Assembly: GCF_947498175.1 (NCBI RefSeq)
Contig: NZ_CANMJB010000007.1
Coordinates: 1 to 64,000, forward strand
Source: an uncultured Algimonas sp.
Lineage (GTDB): Bacteria; Pseudomonadota; Alphaproteobacteria; Caulobacterales; Maricaulaceae
DNA length: 64,000 nt
Direction: 5' to 3'
A program made the translations under genes and the position numbers. The notes beneath the pieces were generated by a model, which saw only the letters and a program-made list of their open reading frames with translations, had not been told where the DNA came from and made no database searches. Positions 19,243-31,763 of the stretch are shown here, one piece after another; within the stretch, counting starts at the first letter, position 1, and the number at the start of each line of letters is the position of its first letter.

Positions 19243-20051
19243 GGCGCCGCCTTTTGCGCGGTCCGCAGATAGATGGGATCGAACGCCACGAGTTGGCGCA
19301 ATTCGATGTCGCCTTCCTTGGCCAGTTCCAGCCCGGCCAACAGGGACGACGCGCGGATAGAGGATTGGGGCACGTTACCGGGCAGATCCGTCCGGTCGAT
19401 CAACGAATCCATCGCCGTCCATTCCGACAGGTCGGACCCGGTATTCGCCATGGCGCGCTTCAAACGGTGCCGCGCCTCGTCCATGCTCAGCACATTCGGC
19501 TTGGGCAGCGTGTGGTGTTTGAACGCCGCGCGCGACCGCGACGTGCCGTAGGCTTTCAGCAGATCGAACAGGTCGGCTTCGAACAGCGGGGCGGTGCGGG
19601 ACCGCAAACCTTCCGGCGCACCCCGTGCGAGAACGTCCTGGCCGATCTTCGGCAGGCGTTGCAGACCCGCCACCGCGCGCCGCATGGCGTCGAGCCGCTC
19701 CAGCCGGAAGGCCAGCATCGCCGCCATTTCCTGCGCTTCCGGCGTTTCCATCTCCGCCTTTTCGCTCGGAATGATGAGCCGCGATTTCAGATAGGCCAGC
19801 CACGCCGCCATGACGAGATAATCGGCCGCCAACTCGATCCGCAAGTCGTGCGCCGTCTTGATGAAATCCAGATATTGCTCGGACAGCTCCAGTATCGACA
19901 CACGCGCCAGATCGACCTTCTGCTTGCGCGCCAGTTCAAGCAGCAGGTGCAGCGGGCCTTCGAAGCCGTCAATGTCGAGCAGGAGCGCATCCGGACTCTC
20001 CTCGGCCGTCTCCAACGCCTCGAAGCGCAGATCCTCCTGAAAGTCCTCCAT
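19239..20051 (-). CDS. scpA: Segregation and condensation protein A (kleisin)
   Basis: ScpA bridges the SMC heads. The 270-residue product has the N-terminal kleisin block GFEGPLHLLLELARKQKVDL, YLVMAAWLAYLKSRLIIP, and the C-terminal winged-helix stretch with SSLLAGLELAKEGDIELRQ. ATG at 20051 is chosen. GTG at 20060 (three codons earlier, VSV) overlaps the nagZ stop as GTGA and is an alternative. The longer open frame to 20930 is only a mirror of nagZ. Part of a coupled chain nagZ–scpA–scpB. Confidence 0.95.
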   Translation of the reverse strand: MEDFQEDLRFEALETAEESPDALLLDIDGFEGPLHLLLELARKQKVDLARVSILELSEQYLDFIKTAHDLRIELAADYLVMAAWLAYLKSRLIIPSEKAEMETPEAQEMAAMLAFRLERLDAMRRAVAGLQRLPKIGQDVLARGAPEGLRSRTAPLFEADLFDLLKAYGTSRSRAAFKHHTLPKPNVLSMDEARHRLKRAMANTGSDLSEWTAMDSLIDRTDLPGNVPQSSIRASSLLAGLELAKEGDIELRQLVAFDPIYLRTAQKAAP

Positions 20052-20056
20052 CACGC

Positions 20057-21070
20057 TCACGACACGGTTCCGAGCAGCGCATCGAACTCCGCCTCCGCCC
20101 GCGCGCGGTCGAAGACGGACGCGCTGGAGGCAACGATCTCGGCGACGCCCGCGCGCGCTCGTGCATCGCCGGACAACGGACGGCCACCCTTCGCGACGTC
20201 GATCATGTCGGGCAGTTGGCCGGAGCATTGCAGGGCCACATCGCATCCGGCATCGAGCGCCGCGCGGGTCTTGGCTTCCAGACTGTCCCCGCTGAGCGCT
20301 TTCATATCGAGATCGTCCGACATGAGCAGCCCGTCGAAACCGATGCGCTCGCGGATCAGAAACTGCAGCGCCTCGGCCGATATGGTGACGGGCGCATCGC
20401 CTACCGCCGCATAGACGGCGTGGGCGGTCATCGCCATCGGGGCGCGGTTCAGGGCGCGGAACGGCGCGAAGTCCGTCTCCTCCAACCTCTCCATGGCGGT
20501 GTCGATCCGCGGCAGCGCCAGGTGGCTGTCCACGGTCGCGCGGCCATGACCGGGAATGTGCTTGATGACCGGGGCGACTCCGCCTTCCATCAGTCCGTGC
20601 ATGGCAGCGTGGGCCAGATCGACGATCCGGTCCGCCGTCTCGCCCAGAGCCCGGTCGGAAATGATCGGATCGGCACCGGGCTGCGGCAGGTCCAGCACGG
20701 GCGCGCAGTCGGCCGTGATGCCGACGGCGCGCAGATCGTCGGCGATCAATCTGTGTCCCAACCAGACGGCGCGCCGCCCGGCCTTGGCATCGCGCGCATG
20801 GATCGCGGCATATGCCGCCCCGGTCGGATAGGCGCGCCAATGCGGCGCTTTGAGACGCTGCACCCGGCCGCCTTCCTGATCGACGAAAATGAGCGCATCG
20901 CGCCCTACCGCATTCCGCAGATCGGCGCACAGACGGCGAAGCTGGTCCGGCGTGTCCACATTACGCGCGAACAGGATGAACGCCCAAGGATCGGCGTCGC
21001 GGAAGAAGGTTTTCTCCGCCCGCGTCAGGCGGGTGCCCGAAAGGCCCAGAATCGCAGCGAGATGGCTCAC
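20057..21070 (-). CDS. nagZ: Beta-N-acetylhexosaminidase (glycoside hydrolase 3)
   Basis: NagZ removes N-acetylglucosamine from anhydromuropeptides in cytoplasmic peptidoglycan recycling. The 337-residue product has the family segment LIFVDQEGGRVQRL, the His-containing loop KHIPGHGRATVDSHL and the nucleophile region MSDDLDMKAL. The GTG start at 21070 is chosen because the conserved N-terminus (SHLAAILGLSG) begins there. It lies one base downstream of the SPOR gene's stop; upstream residues in the open frame mirror that gene. Shine-Dalgarno support is weak, suggesting translational coupling. Confidence 0.94.
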   Translation of the reverse strand: MSHLAAILGLSGTRLTRAEKTFFRDADPWAFILFARNVDTPDQLRRLCADLRNAVGRDALIFVDQEGGRVQRLKAPHWRAYPTGAAYAAIHARDAKAGRRAVWLGHRLIADDLRAVGITADCAPVLDLPQPGADPIISDRALGETADRIVDLAHAAMHGLMEGGVAPVIKHIPGHGRATVDSHLALPRIDTAMERLEETDFAPFRALNRAPMAMTAHAVYAAVGDAPVTISAEALQFLIRERIGFDGLLMSDDLDMKALSGDSLEAKTRAALDAGCDVALQCSGQLPDMIDVAKGGRPLSGDARARAGVAEIVASSASVFDRARAEAEFDALLGTVS

Positions 21071-21071
21071 C

Positions 21072-21800
21072 CTATCGCCGTGCGACGAAACAGGATTGCC
21101 CGGCCGCGTCCAGACGTTCGCAAGTCGCCGCGGCCTGGGATTTGTCGGAAAAGCCGTCCACGCGCGCCCGGTAGTAGATACCCTTGTCGCCCAGATCGAC
21201 ACGCACGATGTCGGAGCCGTAGGAGGACAGGATCGCACCGTGGGTGGCGCGGATGCGCGCGAACGTGGCTTCGGCCTCCGCCTGGCTGCGCAGCGATGCG
21301 ACCTGCACCACCCAGTCCGATCCGCCTGCGGCCGGGGGCGGGGCGGGCAGCACGGCCGGTTCGCGCGGTTGCGGCTCGACGGTCACGACAGGATCCGGCT
21401 CCGCCGCGGGCGGTTCGTCCGGTACGGGGTCCGGATCGGCGATGACGGGACGGTCCACAGGCGTTTCGGGCGGCGGCAAGGTGACGACGTCCGTACTCGG
21501 GTCCGCGCCGGACATGACATCGAAGACTTCCTTGTCCTGATCCGGCGTCTGCTCCCCGCCGGGATCTTCGGGAACGACCTTGAATGGCGTGTTGTCGGCC
21601 GTGATGAGCGGCGGGTCGCCACGGTCGCGCACGCCGGGCTGGTAGATCTTCAGGATGATGAAGGCGACGGCGGCCAGAAGGCCGAAGCCGATGACGAGCT
21701 TGAGCAGCCCGGCGCGCTCAGACGTGCGGGTCACGTCGAAAGGTGCGATCGGTTCGTCGGCCACCATGGCCGGATTGAATTCTGGCCCGTCAGAGCTCAT
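21072..21800 (-). CDS. SPOR domain membrane protein
   Basis: The 242-residue product has a cytoplasmic N-terminus, one membrane helix at about residues 32-50 (LKLVIGFGLLAAVAFIILK), a long Pro/Asp-rich periplasmic spacer, and a C-terminal SPOR domain (about 163-240, WVVQVASLRSQAEAEATF...FSDKSQAAATCERLDAAGQ). SPOR domains bind glycan strands denuded of stem peptides, which is where septal amidases act. This FtsN-like architecture and the location next to nagZ fit a division or cell-wall role. It occupies the place where argS usually sits between dgt and a SPOR gene. Confidence 0.88.
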   Translation of the reverse strand: MSSDGPEFNPAMVADEPIAPFDVTRTSERAGLLKLVIGFGLLAAVAFIILKIYQPGVRDRGDPPLITADNTPFKVVPEDPGGEQTPDQDKEVFDVMSGADPSTDVVTLPPPETPVDRPVIADPDPVPDEPPAAEPDPVVTVEPQPREPAVLPAPPPAAGGSDWVVQVASLRSQAEAEATFARIRATHGAILSSYGSDIVRVDLGDKGIYYRARVDGFSDKSQAAATCERLDAAGQSCFVARR

Positions 21801-21958
21801 CGGTCTTTTCCCCTCGCCGTGTCCGCCCCCGTGATGAAGATGGTGAGCGAATCACAGCCGTTCTGTCAATCATATCGCAAGCGGAATGCGGCGTCTTGTT
21901 GACGAAGTAGGGGAAAGCCGCGCGCAACTTAAACATTTATTGCAGCCGGATCCCGCGC

Positions 21959-23164
21959 TCAGCCGCCCAGATAGGCCGTCGCCGTGAACAGCTTGCGGTG
22001 TTCGGCGATGGCGAAGTTGTCCGTCATGGACGCGATATAGTCCGATACGACCCGCGCCGTTTCCAGCGCGTGCGGCCCGGCACACCCTGCCTGCAGCTCC
22101 GTCGGGAGGACGGACGGGTCGGCGATGAACAGCTCGAACAACTCACCCACGACGCGCGACGCCTGTGCCATCATGCGGTTGACCAGATAGTGCCGGTACA
22201 TGCGCGTCATCAAAAACTCCCGCAAGGGGCGCTCCTTTTCGCGGAACGCCTCGCTGAAGTCGCAAACGGCTTCGGGCATGTGCCGGATATCGTCGGGGCT
22301 TTGCGGATCGTGCTTTTCCAGTCGTCTGCGCGTTTCCGACAGGACATCGGCCACCATGTGCCCGATCATGTCGCGCACGGCTTCGTGGATTTTCCGGTCG
22401 CTCGAAATGTCCGGATAGCGGCGGTCCACGTCCGCGAAAGCCTCGCCGACGAACGGCACATCCCGGATATCGTCCACGCTAAACAGTCCGGCCCGCAAAC
22501 CATCGTCTATATCGTGGTTGATATAGGCGATGTCGTCGGAAATCGCTGCGACCTGCGCTTCCGGCCCGGCGAACGTGTGAAGCTCAAGCGCCTGATAGTC
22601 CGGTATGGCCCGCAAGGCCCAGGGCAACGTCTTGTAGTCCGCTTCGCGCGTCACGACCGGGCCGTTATGCTTGGCGATGCCTTCCAGCGTCTCCCACGTC
22701 AGGTTCAGACCGTCGAATTCCGCGTAGCGGCTCTCCAGATGGGTAACGATCCGCAGCGTCTGGGCATTATGGTCGAACCCGCCATAAGCGGCCATCGCCT
22801 TGGACAAGGCGTCTTCGCCCGCATGGCCGAAGGGCGGATGACCCAAATCGTGCGCCAGGGCCAGGCACTCCGCCAGATCCTCGTCCAGACCCAGGACGCG
22901 GGCGATCGACCGGGCGATCTGGCTGACTTCGATCGAATGGGTCAGGCGCGTCCGGTAGTAATCGCCCTCATGCGCGACGAAGACCTGTGTCTTGCCTTTC
23001 AAGCGGCGGAAGGCGGAGGAATGGATGATCCGGTCCTTGTCGCGCTGGAACGGGCTGCGCTCCGACGTGGTCGGCTGCGGGATGGCGCGGCCGCGCGCAT
23101 TGTAGGGATCGGACGCGTAAGGCGCGCGCGCCATCCGGGTGGGCTTGAAGACGGTCACGGTCAC
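21959..23164 (-). CDS. dgt: Deoxyguanosinetriphosphate triphosphohydrolase-like protein
   Basis: The enzyme class hydrolyses dNTPs to nucleoside plus triphosphate. The 401-residue protein has the HD metal site: RLTHSIEV (His76) and LAHDLGHPPFGH (His105, Asp106). It also carries RDKDRIIHSSAFRRLKGKTQV, typical of the family's shorter class. GTG at 23164 gives the usual N-terminus. The 158 bases between this stop and the SPOR gene hold no gene; argS, common here in relatives, is missing. Confidence 0.94.
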   Translation of the reverse strand: MTVTVFKPTRMARAPYASDPYNARGRAIPQPTTSERSPFQRDKDRIIHSSAFRRLKGKTQVFVAHEGDYYRTRLTHSIEVSQIARSIARVLGLDEDLAECLALAHDLGHPPFGHAGEDALSKAMAAYGGFDHNAQTLRIVTHLESRYAEFDGLNLTWETLEGIAKHNGPVVTREADYKTLPWALRAIPDYQALELHTFAGPEAQVAAISDDIAYINHDIDDGLRAGLFSVDDIRDVPFVGEAFADVDRRYPDISSDRKIHEAVRDMIGHMVADVLSETRRRLEKHDPQSPDDIRHMPEAVCDFSEAFREKERPLREFLMTRMYRHYLVNRMMAQASRVVGELFELFIADPSVLPTELQAGCAGPHALETARVVSDYIASMTDNFAIAEHRKLFTATAYLGG

Positions 23165-23214
23165 TCTTTCGTTAGGGTCGGGACATCAGCCCTTCCAGCC
23201 GGGTGTTCCTGCGC

Positions 23215-23220
23215 TATATA
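23215..23220 (+). promoter_or_regulatory. TATATA -10-like element abutting the Fe–S carrier start
   Basis: TATATA lies six bases before the ATG at 23227, and no Shine-Dalgarno is present (AAGACCT only). If this is the -10 element, transcription would begin at or next to the ATG, giving a leaderless mRNA, a common class in alphaproteobacteria. The -35 region is weak (TTCCAG at 23193-23198). Confidence 0.3.
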
Positions 23221-23226
23221 AGACCT

Positions 23227-23574
23227 ATGACCGCAACCGCCACCGAAACCCTGCCCGTCACCTTGAGCGGATCCGCCGCGCGCCAGATCAACACGATCAT
23301 GGCGAAACAGGGCATGGACCGCTTCTTGCGCGTCGCCGTGGACGGCGGCGGGTGTTCGGGCTTTTCCTACCGCTTCGGTTTCGACGATGCGCCGGGGTCC
23401 GACGATCTCCTGATCGAACGCGACGGCGCGCGCGTGCTGATCGACGAGATGAGCCTGGAGTTCCTGGCCGGGTCCGAGATCGACTATTCGCGCGAACTGA
23501 TCGGCGCGTCCTTCAAGATCAACAACCCGAACGCGACCGCGAATTGCGGCTGCGGGACGAGTTTTTCGATCTAG
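23227..23574 (+). CDS. erpA: A-type iron–sulfur cluster carrier (IscA/ErpA family)
   Basis: A-type carriers deliver [4Fe-4S] or [2Fe-2S] clusters to apoproteins. The 115-residue protein has the three conserved cysteines: Cys43 (GGGCSGFSY) and Cys107/Cys109 (NCGCGTSF). The family C-x(n)-C-G-C spacing and the DxxS/FLxGSEIDY segment are also present. ATG at 23227 is preferred to a GTG at 23203 because homologues begin near MTATAxETLPVTLS. Assignment to ErpA rather than another A-type subgroup is less certain. Divergent from dgt. Confidence 0.88.
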   Translation: MTATATETLPVTLSGSAARQINTIMAKQGMDRFLRVAVDGGGCSGFSYRFGFDDAPGSDDLLIERDGARVLIDEMSLEFLAGSEIDYSRELIGASFKINNPNATANCGCGTSFSI

Positions 23575-23604
23575 CCCGTTGGTTTGCGTGCCCGCTATAT
23601 GGGT

Positions 23605-23670
23605 CTAGGCGGCGCGCCGCGCGGCGTCGCGAACCGGATTGCCTAGGAACGCGTGTCTGTGCCGGACCAG
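23605..23670. repeat. GC-rich inverted-repeat element sharing 21 bases with the ssb-downstream cluster
   Basis: CTAGGC (23605-23610) and GCCTAG (23641-23646) are inverted copies flanking the self-complementary GC-rich core GGCGCGCCGCGCGGCG. Bases 23650-23670 match 148-168 at 19 of 21 positions. The element overlaps the end of the M28 pseudogene where family resemblance stops, so it probably arrived there. A dispersed intergenic repeat is inferred from two copies. Confidence 0.4.
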
Positions 23671-24363
23671 ATATGCTTCCGGCTCCGTCATCAGGCGCCA
23701 ATGAACCCGGTAGCCCGAAAGGTTTCCTGCGTTTTCAGGGGTTTTCCACGTCAAGTTCGCGCCAGGCCGGACCGCACCTTCGATCTCGACATTGGCTGTG
23801 AAAGGCAACGTGCCTGCCATGCCGGCCAAGACGATGGCATTGAGCCCGGTTAGCTTGGCCGAATCGTCCACGCCCTCCATCGTGTCGCCATGGACGATGC
23901 CGTCTTCTGTCCGCAGGTCCTGATGCTGGCGATCGTAATGTTTGTGCGTTTTTCATGATGCGGACACCGGGAATGCAGACCTGGCTGAACGGACGATGAT
24001 GGCCGCCTCGGCCAAAACGGTAGACCATCATCACATTCAGATTCACCCTGTACTGGTCGGCCTGTGCCTTGGCATACCGGGCCAGAGTGCGGCTCGGGCT
24101 GTCCACGTCCCCGCCCGTGAAGCGCCGGGACTGTCGTCCGCACCATTCGACAGATCGGTCACGCGGCTGAGAACGGAAACCCTATCGGTCGGCTCCATTA
24201 TGCGGCGTTCGCCCTGGACCGCGCCGGACACGTAGATGACGTCGAGGCAGCCGCCGCAATCGGCAGTGATCCGTTCGAATTCCGGGAGGATCGAGCGCCG
24301 CGCCGCGCCGATTCCGCGAGTTCCGGACCGGGCCTCGGACAGCGTGCGCCGCGTAGAAACCAC
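23605..24363 (-). pseudogene. Decayed M28-family metallopeptidase (aminopeptidase-like), truncated and frameshifted
   Basis: Three minus-strand frames in succession read like one M28 peptidase. Segment A (24363 to about 24110) has the N-proximal ARRSILPEFERI, DCGGCLDV and SRVTDLSNGADDSPGAS. Segment B (about 24110 to 23945) has SPSRTLARYAKAQADQYRV and FGRGGHHRPFSQ. Segment C (about 23945 to 23605) has HKHYDRQHQDLRTEDG and GDTMEGVDDSAKLTGLNA, plus a fibronectin-like LSGYRVHWRLM. The catalytic centre expected between A and B is deleted, a one-base shift separates B from C, and the N-terminus is cut by the desaturase gene. The C-terminal end runs into a repeat element. No product is expected. Confidence 0.8.
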
Positions 24364-24370
24364 ATAAACA

Positions 24371-25264
24371 TCAACTCGTTACGACAAGTTGTAGAACCTC
24401 TCGATAGCTCGGCTGGATATCCATCGACCCGTGATGCGCTGTCATGGCGCGGTGCAGGCGCGGCAGCTGCCAGCAGGGCACATACATGTAGGCATGATGC
24501 TCCACATGATAGTTGACCCAATAGGGCGCGAGGAAGATGCGGGCGAGCCAATTCGCCTTCGTCGTGCGGGCTTGCGTCAGGACGTTGCCATCCGTCGTCG
24601 TGAGCGCGTGTTCGGCGATGTTGCGGTTGCGCAGCACGGCCATGAACCAGGTCGCCAGCGGTAGCAGCCACAGCACCGGGTAGACCCACCAATGGCCGAT
24701 CAGGGCGAGACCGGCGAACAGGATGCCGTTTGTGATGAGGTAGGGCCAGACGGATGTCTTCTCGAACGCTTCCATGCCCGGTTCGTGCGAGGCTTTCAGG
24801 CTCGCCAGGCGCAGGCGGAAGAAGGTCTGGCCGGTCAGGTCGCGGAAGAGCTTTCGGCGCAAGGATGCTTTCGACACGGGAAACTTGGCCGAAAGCGGCA
24901 GGTCCGGATCATCGGCAGATTGGGTAAAACGGTGATGTTTCAAATGGTAACGCCGATAAGCCGACATGTCGCCGCCATAGGGCGCGCCGAGCAGCCACTT
25001 GCCAGCGAAGTCGTTCAATGCCCTCGTCCTGAACAGCACGCCATGCGCCGCATCGTGCATCAGGATCGCCATGCCATGCTGCCGCGAACCGACCAGCAGG
25101 ATGGCCAGAATTATCGTGACTGGGTTGGTCCAGACGATCGCCACGGCCCAGGCCGCGAAGACCACGCCCCAGACATGCAAGGTCAGCCACGCGCCCCATA
25201 GATCGGAGCGGCGGGACAAGTGTCGCACAGTCTCGCGCGGCAGATATGAGGCGGACGCACCCAT
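24371..25264 (-). CDS. Fatty acid desaturase
   Basis: A membrane di-iron desaturase acting on acyl lipids, oxygen-dependent. The 297-residue protein has the three histidine boxes: H70DAAH74, H107LKHH111 and H253VEHH257, plus an extra EHA near residue 219. Two pairs of hydrophobic segments lie between them (about 24-60 and 173-212). The substrate and regiochemistry cannot be read from sequence. It is transcribed divergently from the carbonic anhydrase gene and ends eight bases before the M28 remnant, suggesting a rearrangement joined the two. Confidence 0.92.
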   Translation of the reverse strand: MGASASYLPRETVRHLSRRSDLWGAWLTLHVWGVVFAAWAVAIVWTNPVTIILAILLVGSRQHGMAILMHDAAHGVLFRTRALNDFAGKWLLGAPYGGDMSAYRRYHLKHHRFTQSADDPDLPLSAKFPVSKASLRRKLFRDLTGQTFFRLRLASLKASHEPGMEAFEKTSVWPYLITNGILFAGLALIGHWWVYPVLWLLPLATWFMAVLRNRNIAEHALTTTDGNVLTQARTTKANWLARIFLAPYWVNYHVEHHAYMYVPCWQLPRLHRAMTAHHGSMDIQPSYREVLQLVVTS

Positions 25265-25342
25265 GGGTCCAAAGTGCGCCGCACATCCGCCCGTGTCAAC
25301 GCAGGCGCTTGACCCATCACGGACGCGGCATAGAAGAGCCGG

Positions 25343-25963
25343 ATGCCGGACAAGCTCATAGAGGGATATCGGGAGTTCCGCCTGTCAGATTTCGAGGTCC
25401 AGAAGGACCTCTACGAAACGCTGGGCAAGGGCGGGCAGTCGCCGCGGGTCATGTTGATCTCGTGCTCGGACAGCCGTGTCGACCCGACCGACATCTTCCA
25501 TGCCTATCCCGGCGAAATGTTCGTTCTGCGCAACGTCGCCAACATCGTGCCGCGCGGCGATGTGGACACACGGACGCCCAGCACGGCGGCCGCTTTAGAA
25601 TATGCCGTCAACGTATTGAAAGTCAAAGTAATACTGGTGATGGGACATGAAAGCTGCGGCGGCATCGATGCGTGTCTGAACGGAATCGAAGGGCGCTATG
25701 TCGGCGACTGGATCCGGCATCTGACACCCGCGCGGGACCGCATTCTCGCGCGCGGCCTGACCGGCAAGGATGCGCAGACGGAACTGGAATTGGAAGGCGT
25801 GCGGATGAGCCTGCAGAACCTGATGAGCTTCGATTTCATCGCCGAGAAAGTGCGCGACGGCGAACTCATCCTGCAAGGCGCCTATTTTTCGATCATATCG
25901 GCGAAGCTGCTGATGATGGAACAGACCGGAGCATTCGCGGAAGTGCCGCCTTCGGCGGATTAG
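25343..25963 (+). CDS. Beta-class carbonic anhydrase
   Basis: The enzyme interconverts CO2 and bicarbonate. The 206-residue protein has the beta-class zinc site: Cys41 with the Asp43-Arg45 dyad (SCSDSRVDP), His102 and Cys105 (MGHESCGGI). It also carries the segment VLRNVANIVP, and length is typical. It is monocistronic and ends 12 bases from the convergent ligA stop. Confidence 0.96.
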   Translation: MPDKLIEGYREFRLSDFEVQKDLYETLGKGGQSPRVMLISCSDSRVDPTDIFHAYPGEMFVLRNVANIVPRGDVDTRTPSTAAALEYAVNVLKVKVILVMGHESCGGIDACLNGIEGRYVGDWIRHLTPARDRILARGLTGKDAQTELELEGVRMSLQNLMSFDFIAEKVRDGELILQGAYFSIISAKLLMMEQTGAFAEVPPSAD

Positions 25964-25975
25964 AGACGTTCACCC

Positions 25976-29772
<3,797 letters not shown>

Positions 29773-29798
29773 GGAGGAGGCTCCTGCAGGGGCGAGGG

Positions 29799-30647
29799 CT
29801 AGAAGAGCCGGTCGCGTAGCCTCTCGAAGTAACCGCGTTCGCGCGGTTTGGAAACTTCATCGTCCAGATTGATGCCATATTCGGCTAGAAGATCGTAGGA
29901 GTCCTGGTACCACTCGCTTGAAGGGTAGTTGTAGCCCAGAACGGAACCGACCTTCTTGGCTTCGGGAATGATGCCCAGCGTTACATAAGCCTCGACCATG
30001 CGGTGCATGGCCTCCTCGACCTGCGAGGTGGTTTCGTACTGGCGCACGACGTTCTTGAACCGGATGATCGCGGCGAGCGGCTGGTTCTGTCTGAGATAGA
30101 ACCGGCCAATGGCCATTTCCTTGCCGGCCAGGTGATCCTGCGTCAGTTCGAGCTTCAACCGCGAATCGCGCGAATAGTCCGACTCCGGAAAACGCCGGAT
30201 GACTTGCTGCAACGCGTTGGACGCATTCACGGTCGTTTCCTGATCGCGGCCCACATCATAGATCTGGTCATAATAGTTCATGGCGATGAGGTAGTAGGCG
30301 TAAGGCGCCGAATCCGAGCCCGGGTGCAGACCGATATAGCGTTGTGCCGTCGTGATACTGTCTTCGTGATCCGCGGCCCGGTAGGACGCGAAAGCGCTCA
30401 TCAGCAGCGACCGGCGCGCCCATTCGGAAAACGGGTGCTGACGTTCGACTTCCTCGAACAACAGCTTGGCCTGATCCCAGCGGCCGCGTTCGATGCGGTC
30501 CATGGCCTCGTTATAGATCAACTCGGCCGGGCGTTCGACATAGGCGAGCCGTTCCTTCCGGTCGCCCCCGAGCCCCAAGCTCGAACAGGCGGAAAGCAGC
30601 AAAGCCGCCGACAGCGCGAAAACGCATCTGGCAAAGATTGAAGTCAT
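29799..30647 (-). CDS. bamD: Outer membrane assembly lipoprotein BamD
   Basis: BamD is an essential lipoprotein of the BAM complex that inserts outer-membrane beta-barrels. The 282-residue precursor has a lipoprotein signal with lipobox LSAC (Cys21), then TPR repeats with family motifs RPAELIYNEAMDRI, HPFSEWARRSLLMSAFASYR and FPESDYSRDSRLKLELTQDHLAGKE (shown in part). ATG at 30647 starts the signal peptide; GTG at 30662 is rejected. Located between lpxC and recN. Confidence 0.96.
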   Translation of the reverse strand: MTSIFARCVFALSAALLLSACSSLGLGGDRKERLAYVERPAELIYNEAMDRIERGRWDQAKLLFEEVERQHPFSEWARRSLLMSAFASYRAADHEDSITTAQRYIGLHPGSDSAPYAYYLIAMNYYDQIYDVGRDQETTVNASNALQQVIRRFPESDYSRDSRLKLELTQDHLAGKEMAIGRFYLRQNQPLAAIIRFKNVVRQYETTSQVEEAMHRMVEAYVTLGIIPEAKKVGSVLGYNYPSSEWYQDSYDLLAEYGINLDDEVSKPRERGYFERLRDRLF

Positions 30648-30717
30648 GAAAGTCCCGTGCACGTGTCGTGTCGCTGGCCCTTAGCGGGCGCGACCCAGAC
30701 ACGAAAGTGAGAATATC

Positions 30718-31662
30718 TTAAGCCGAAACGGCAATCGCAGGGCCGAAAGCCGGCCGGGCCTGTCCGCCTGTCATCGCGACGAGCGCATGCGCACCCGGCA
30801 AAACCTCGTAGGTCCAGCAATCGCGGCAGGCGAACAGCTTCGTCAGCAGGTCGTGATTGAGGCCGTGACCCGACTTGACCGTCGTGATGCGACCAAGCAC
30901 CGGACCGCCCAGATACATGTCGCCGATCAGGTCCAGCGCCTTATGGCGCACGAATTCGTCTTCGAATCGCAGACCGTCCGGATTGAGCACTTCGTCGCCA
31001 TTGACGACGACCGCATTGTCGAGCGATCCGCCTTGCGACAGACCTGCCTGCTGCAAGGCGGCGACTTCATGCATGCGGGCGAAAGTCCGCGCCGATGCCA
31101 GTCTTTCGCGGAACGCTTGCACGTCGGGCGCCATGCGAAGACGCTGGCGTCCGATGGCGGCATCCTCGAAATCGATGGTGACGTCCAGTTCGAGACGGTT
31201 GCACGGCTCGATCCGGGCGAACATGTCACCGGACCGGATTTCGACGGGTTTCAGGACGCGGACATAACGGCGCGGCGCTGCCTGTCGCTCCAACCCGACC
31301 TGTTCGATCAATTTGAGGAACGGCTCGGCCGATCCGTCCAGCGCCGGAAGCTCCGGCCCGTCGAGGTCGATCAGGAGGTTGTCCACACCCGCAGCGCTGA
31401 GCGCGGCGAGAAGATGTTCGATGGTGGACACGCCGACAGCGGCCGCATTGGTGATCGTCGTGCAGTTCCGGACGCCCGTCACCGCGTTGGGCCGGACCGG
31501 TACGAGATTGTCGCGGTCGGTGACATCCGTGCGGCGGAACACCAGACCCGTATCCGGCGCGGCAGGCGCCATGACCAGGCGCGTCTGACGCCCGCCATGC
31601 AGGGAAACGCCCGCACAGATGGCAGGCGCTTTCAGAGTGGATTGTCGTCTGACGTTCGGCAT
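30718..31662 (-). CDS. lpxC: UDP-3-O-acyl-N-acetylglucosamine deacetylase
   Basis: LpxC performs the committed step of lipid A synthesis. The 314-residue product begins MPNVRRQSTLKAPAICAGVSLH and has the zinc ligands His83 (STIEHLLAAL), His240 and Asp244 (FVRHKALDLIGD). The catalytic segment SGHGLNHDLL is also present. The open frame extends upstream to 31908, but that part has no family resemblance; ATG at 31662 matches the family N-terminus. It sits 101 bases after ftsZ, the normal arrangement. Confidence 0.96.
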   Translation of the reverse strand: MPNVRRQSTLKAPAICAGVSLHGGRQTRLVMAPAAPDTGLVFRRTDVTDRDNLVPVRPNAVTGVRNCTTITNAAAVGVSTIEHLLAALSAAGVDNLLIDLDGPELPALDGSAEPFLKLIEQVGLERQAAPRRYVRVLKPVEIRSGDMFARIEPCNRLELDVTIDFEDAAIGRQRLRMAPDVQAFRERLASARTFARMHEVAALQQAGLSQGGSLDNAVVVNGDEVLNPDGLRFEDEFVRHKALDLIGDMYLGGPVLGRITTVKSGHGLNHDLLTKLFACRDCWTYEVLPGAHALVAMTGGQARPAFGPAIAVSA

Positions 31663-31763
31663 AGTCGTTAGCCATACCGCTAGGAGGCCGGGGTCCGGAC
31701 CGCAAGCAACGGTCCATGACGCAATGTTACGGCAGATGACTCCGCTGTAATGGACGCGAGGCC

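Noticed and set aside
21998-23221. 407-residue plus-strand frame opposite dgt
   Set aside because: It mirrors dgt, which carries the complete HD motifs; no independent evidence for the antisense frame.
24371-24692. Alternative minus-strand frame (164 residues, 24198-24692) joining the desaturase to the M28 remnant
   Set aside because: It is an out-of-frame reading of the desaturase; only its last part coincides with the pseudogene frame.
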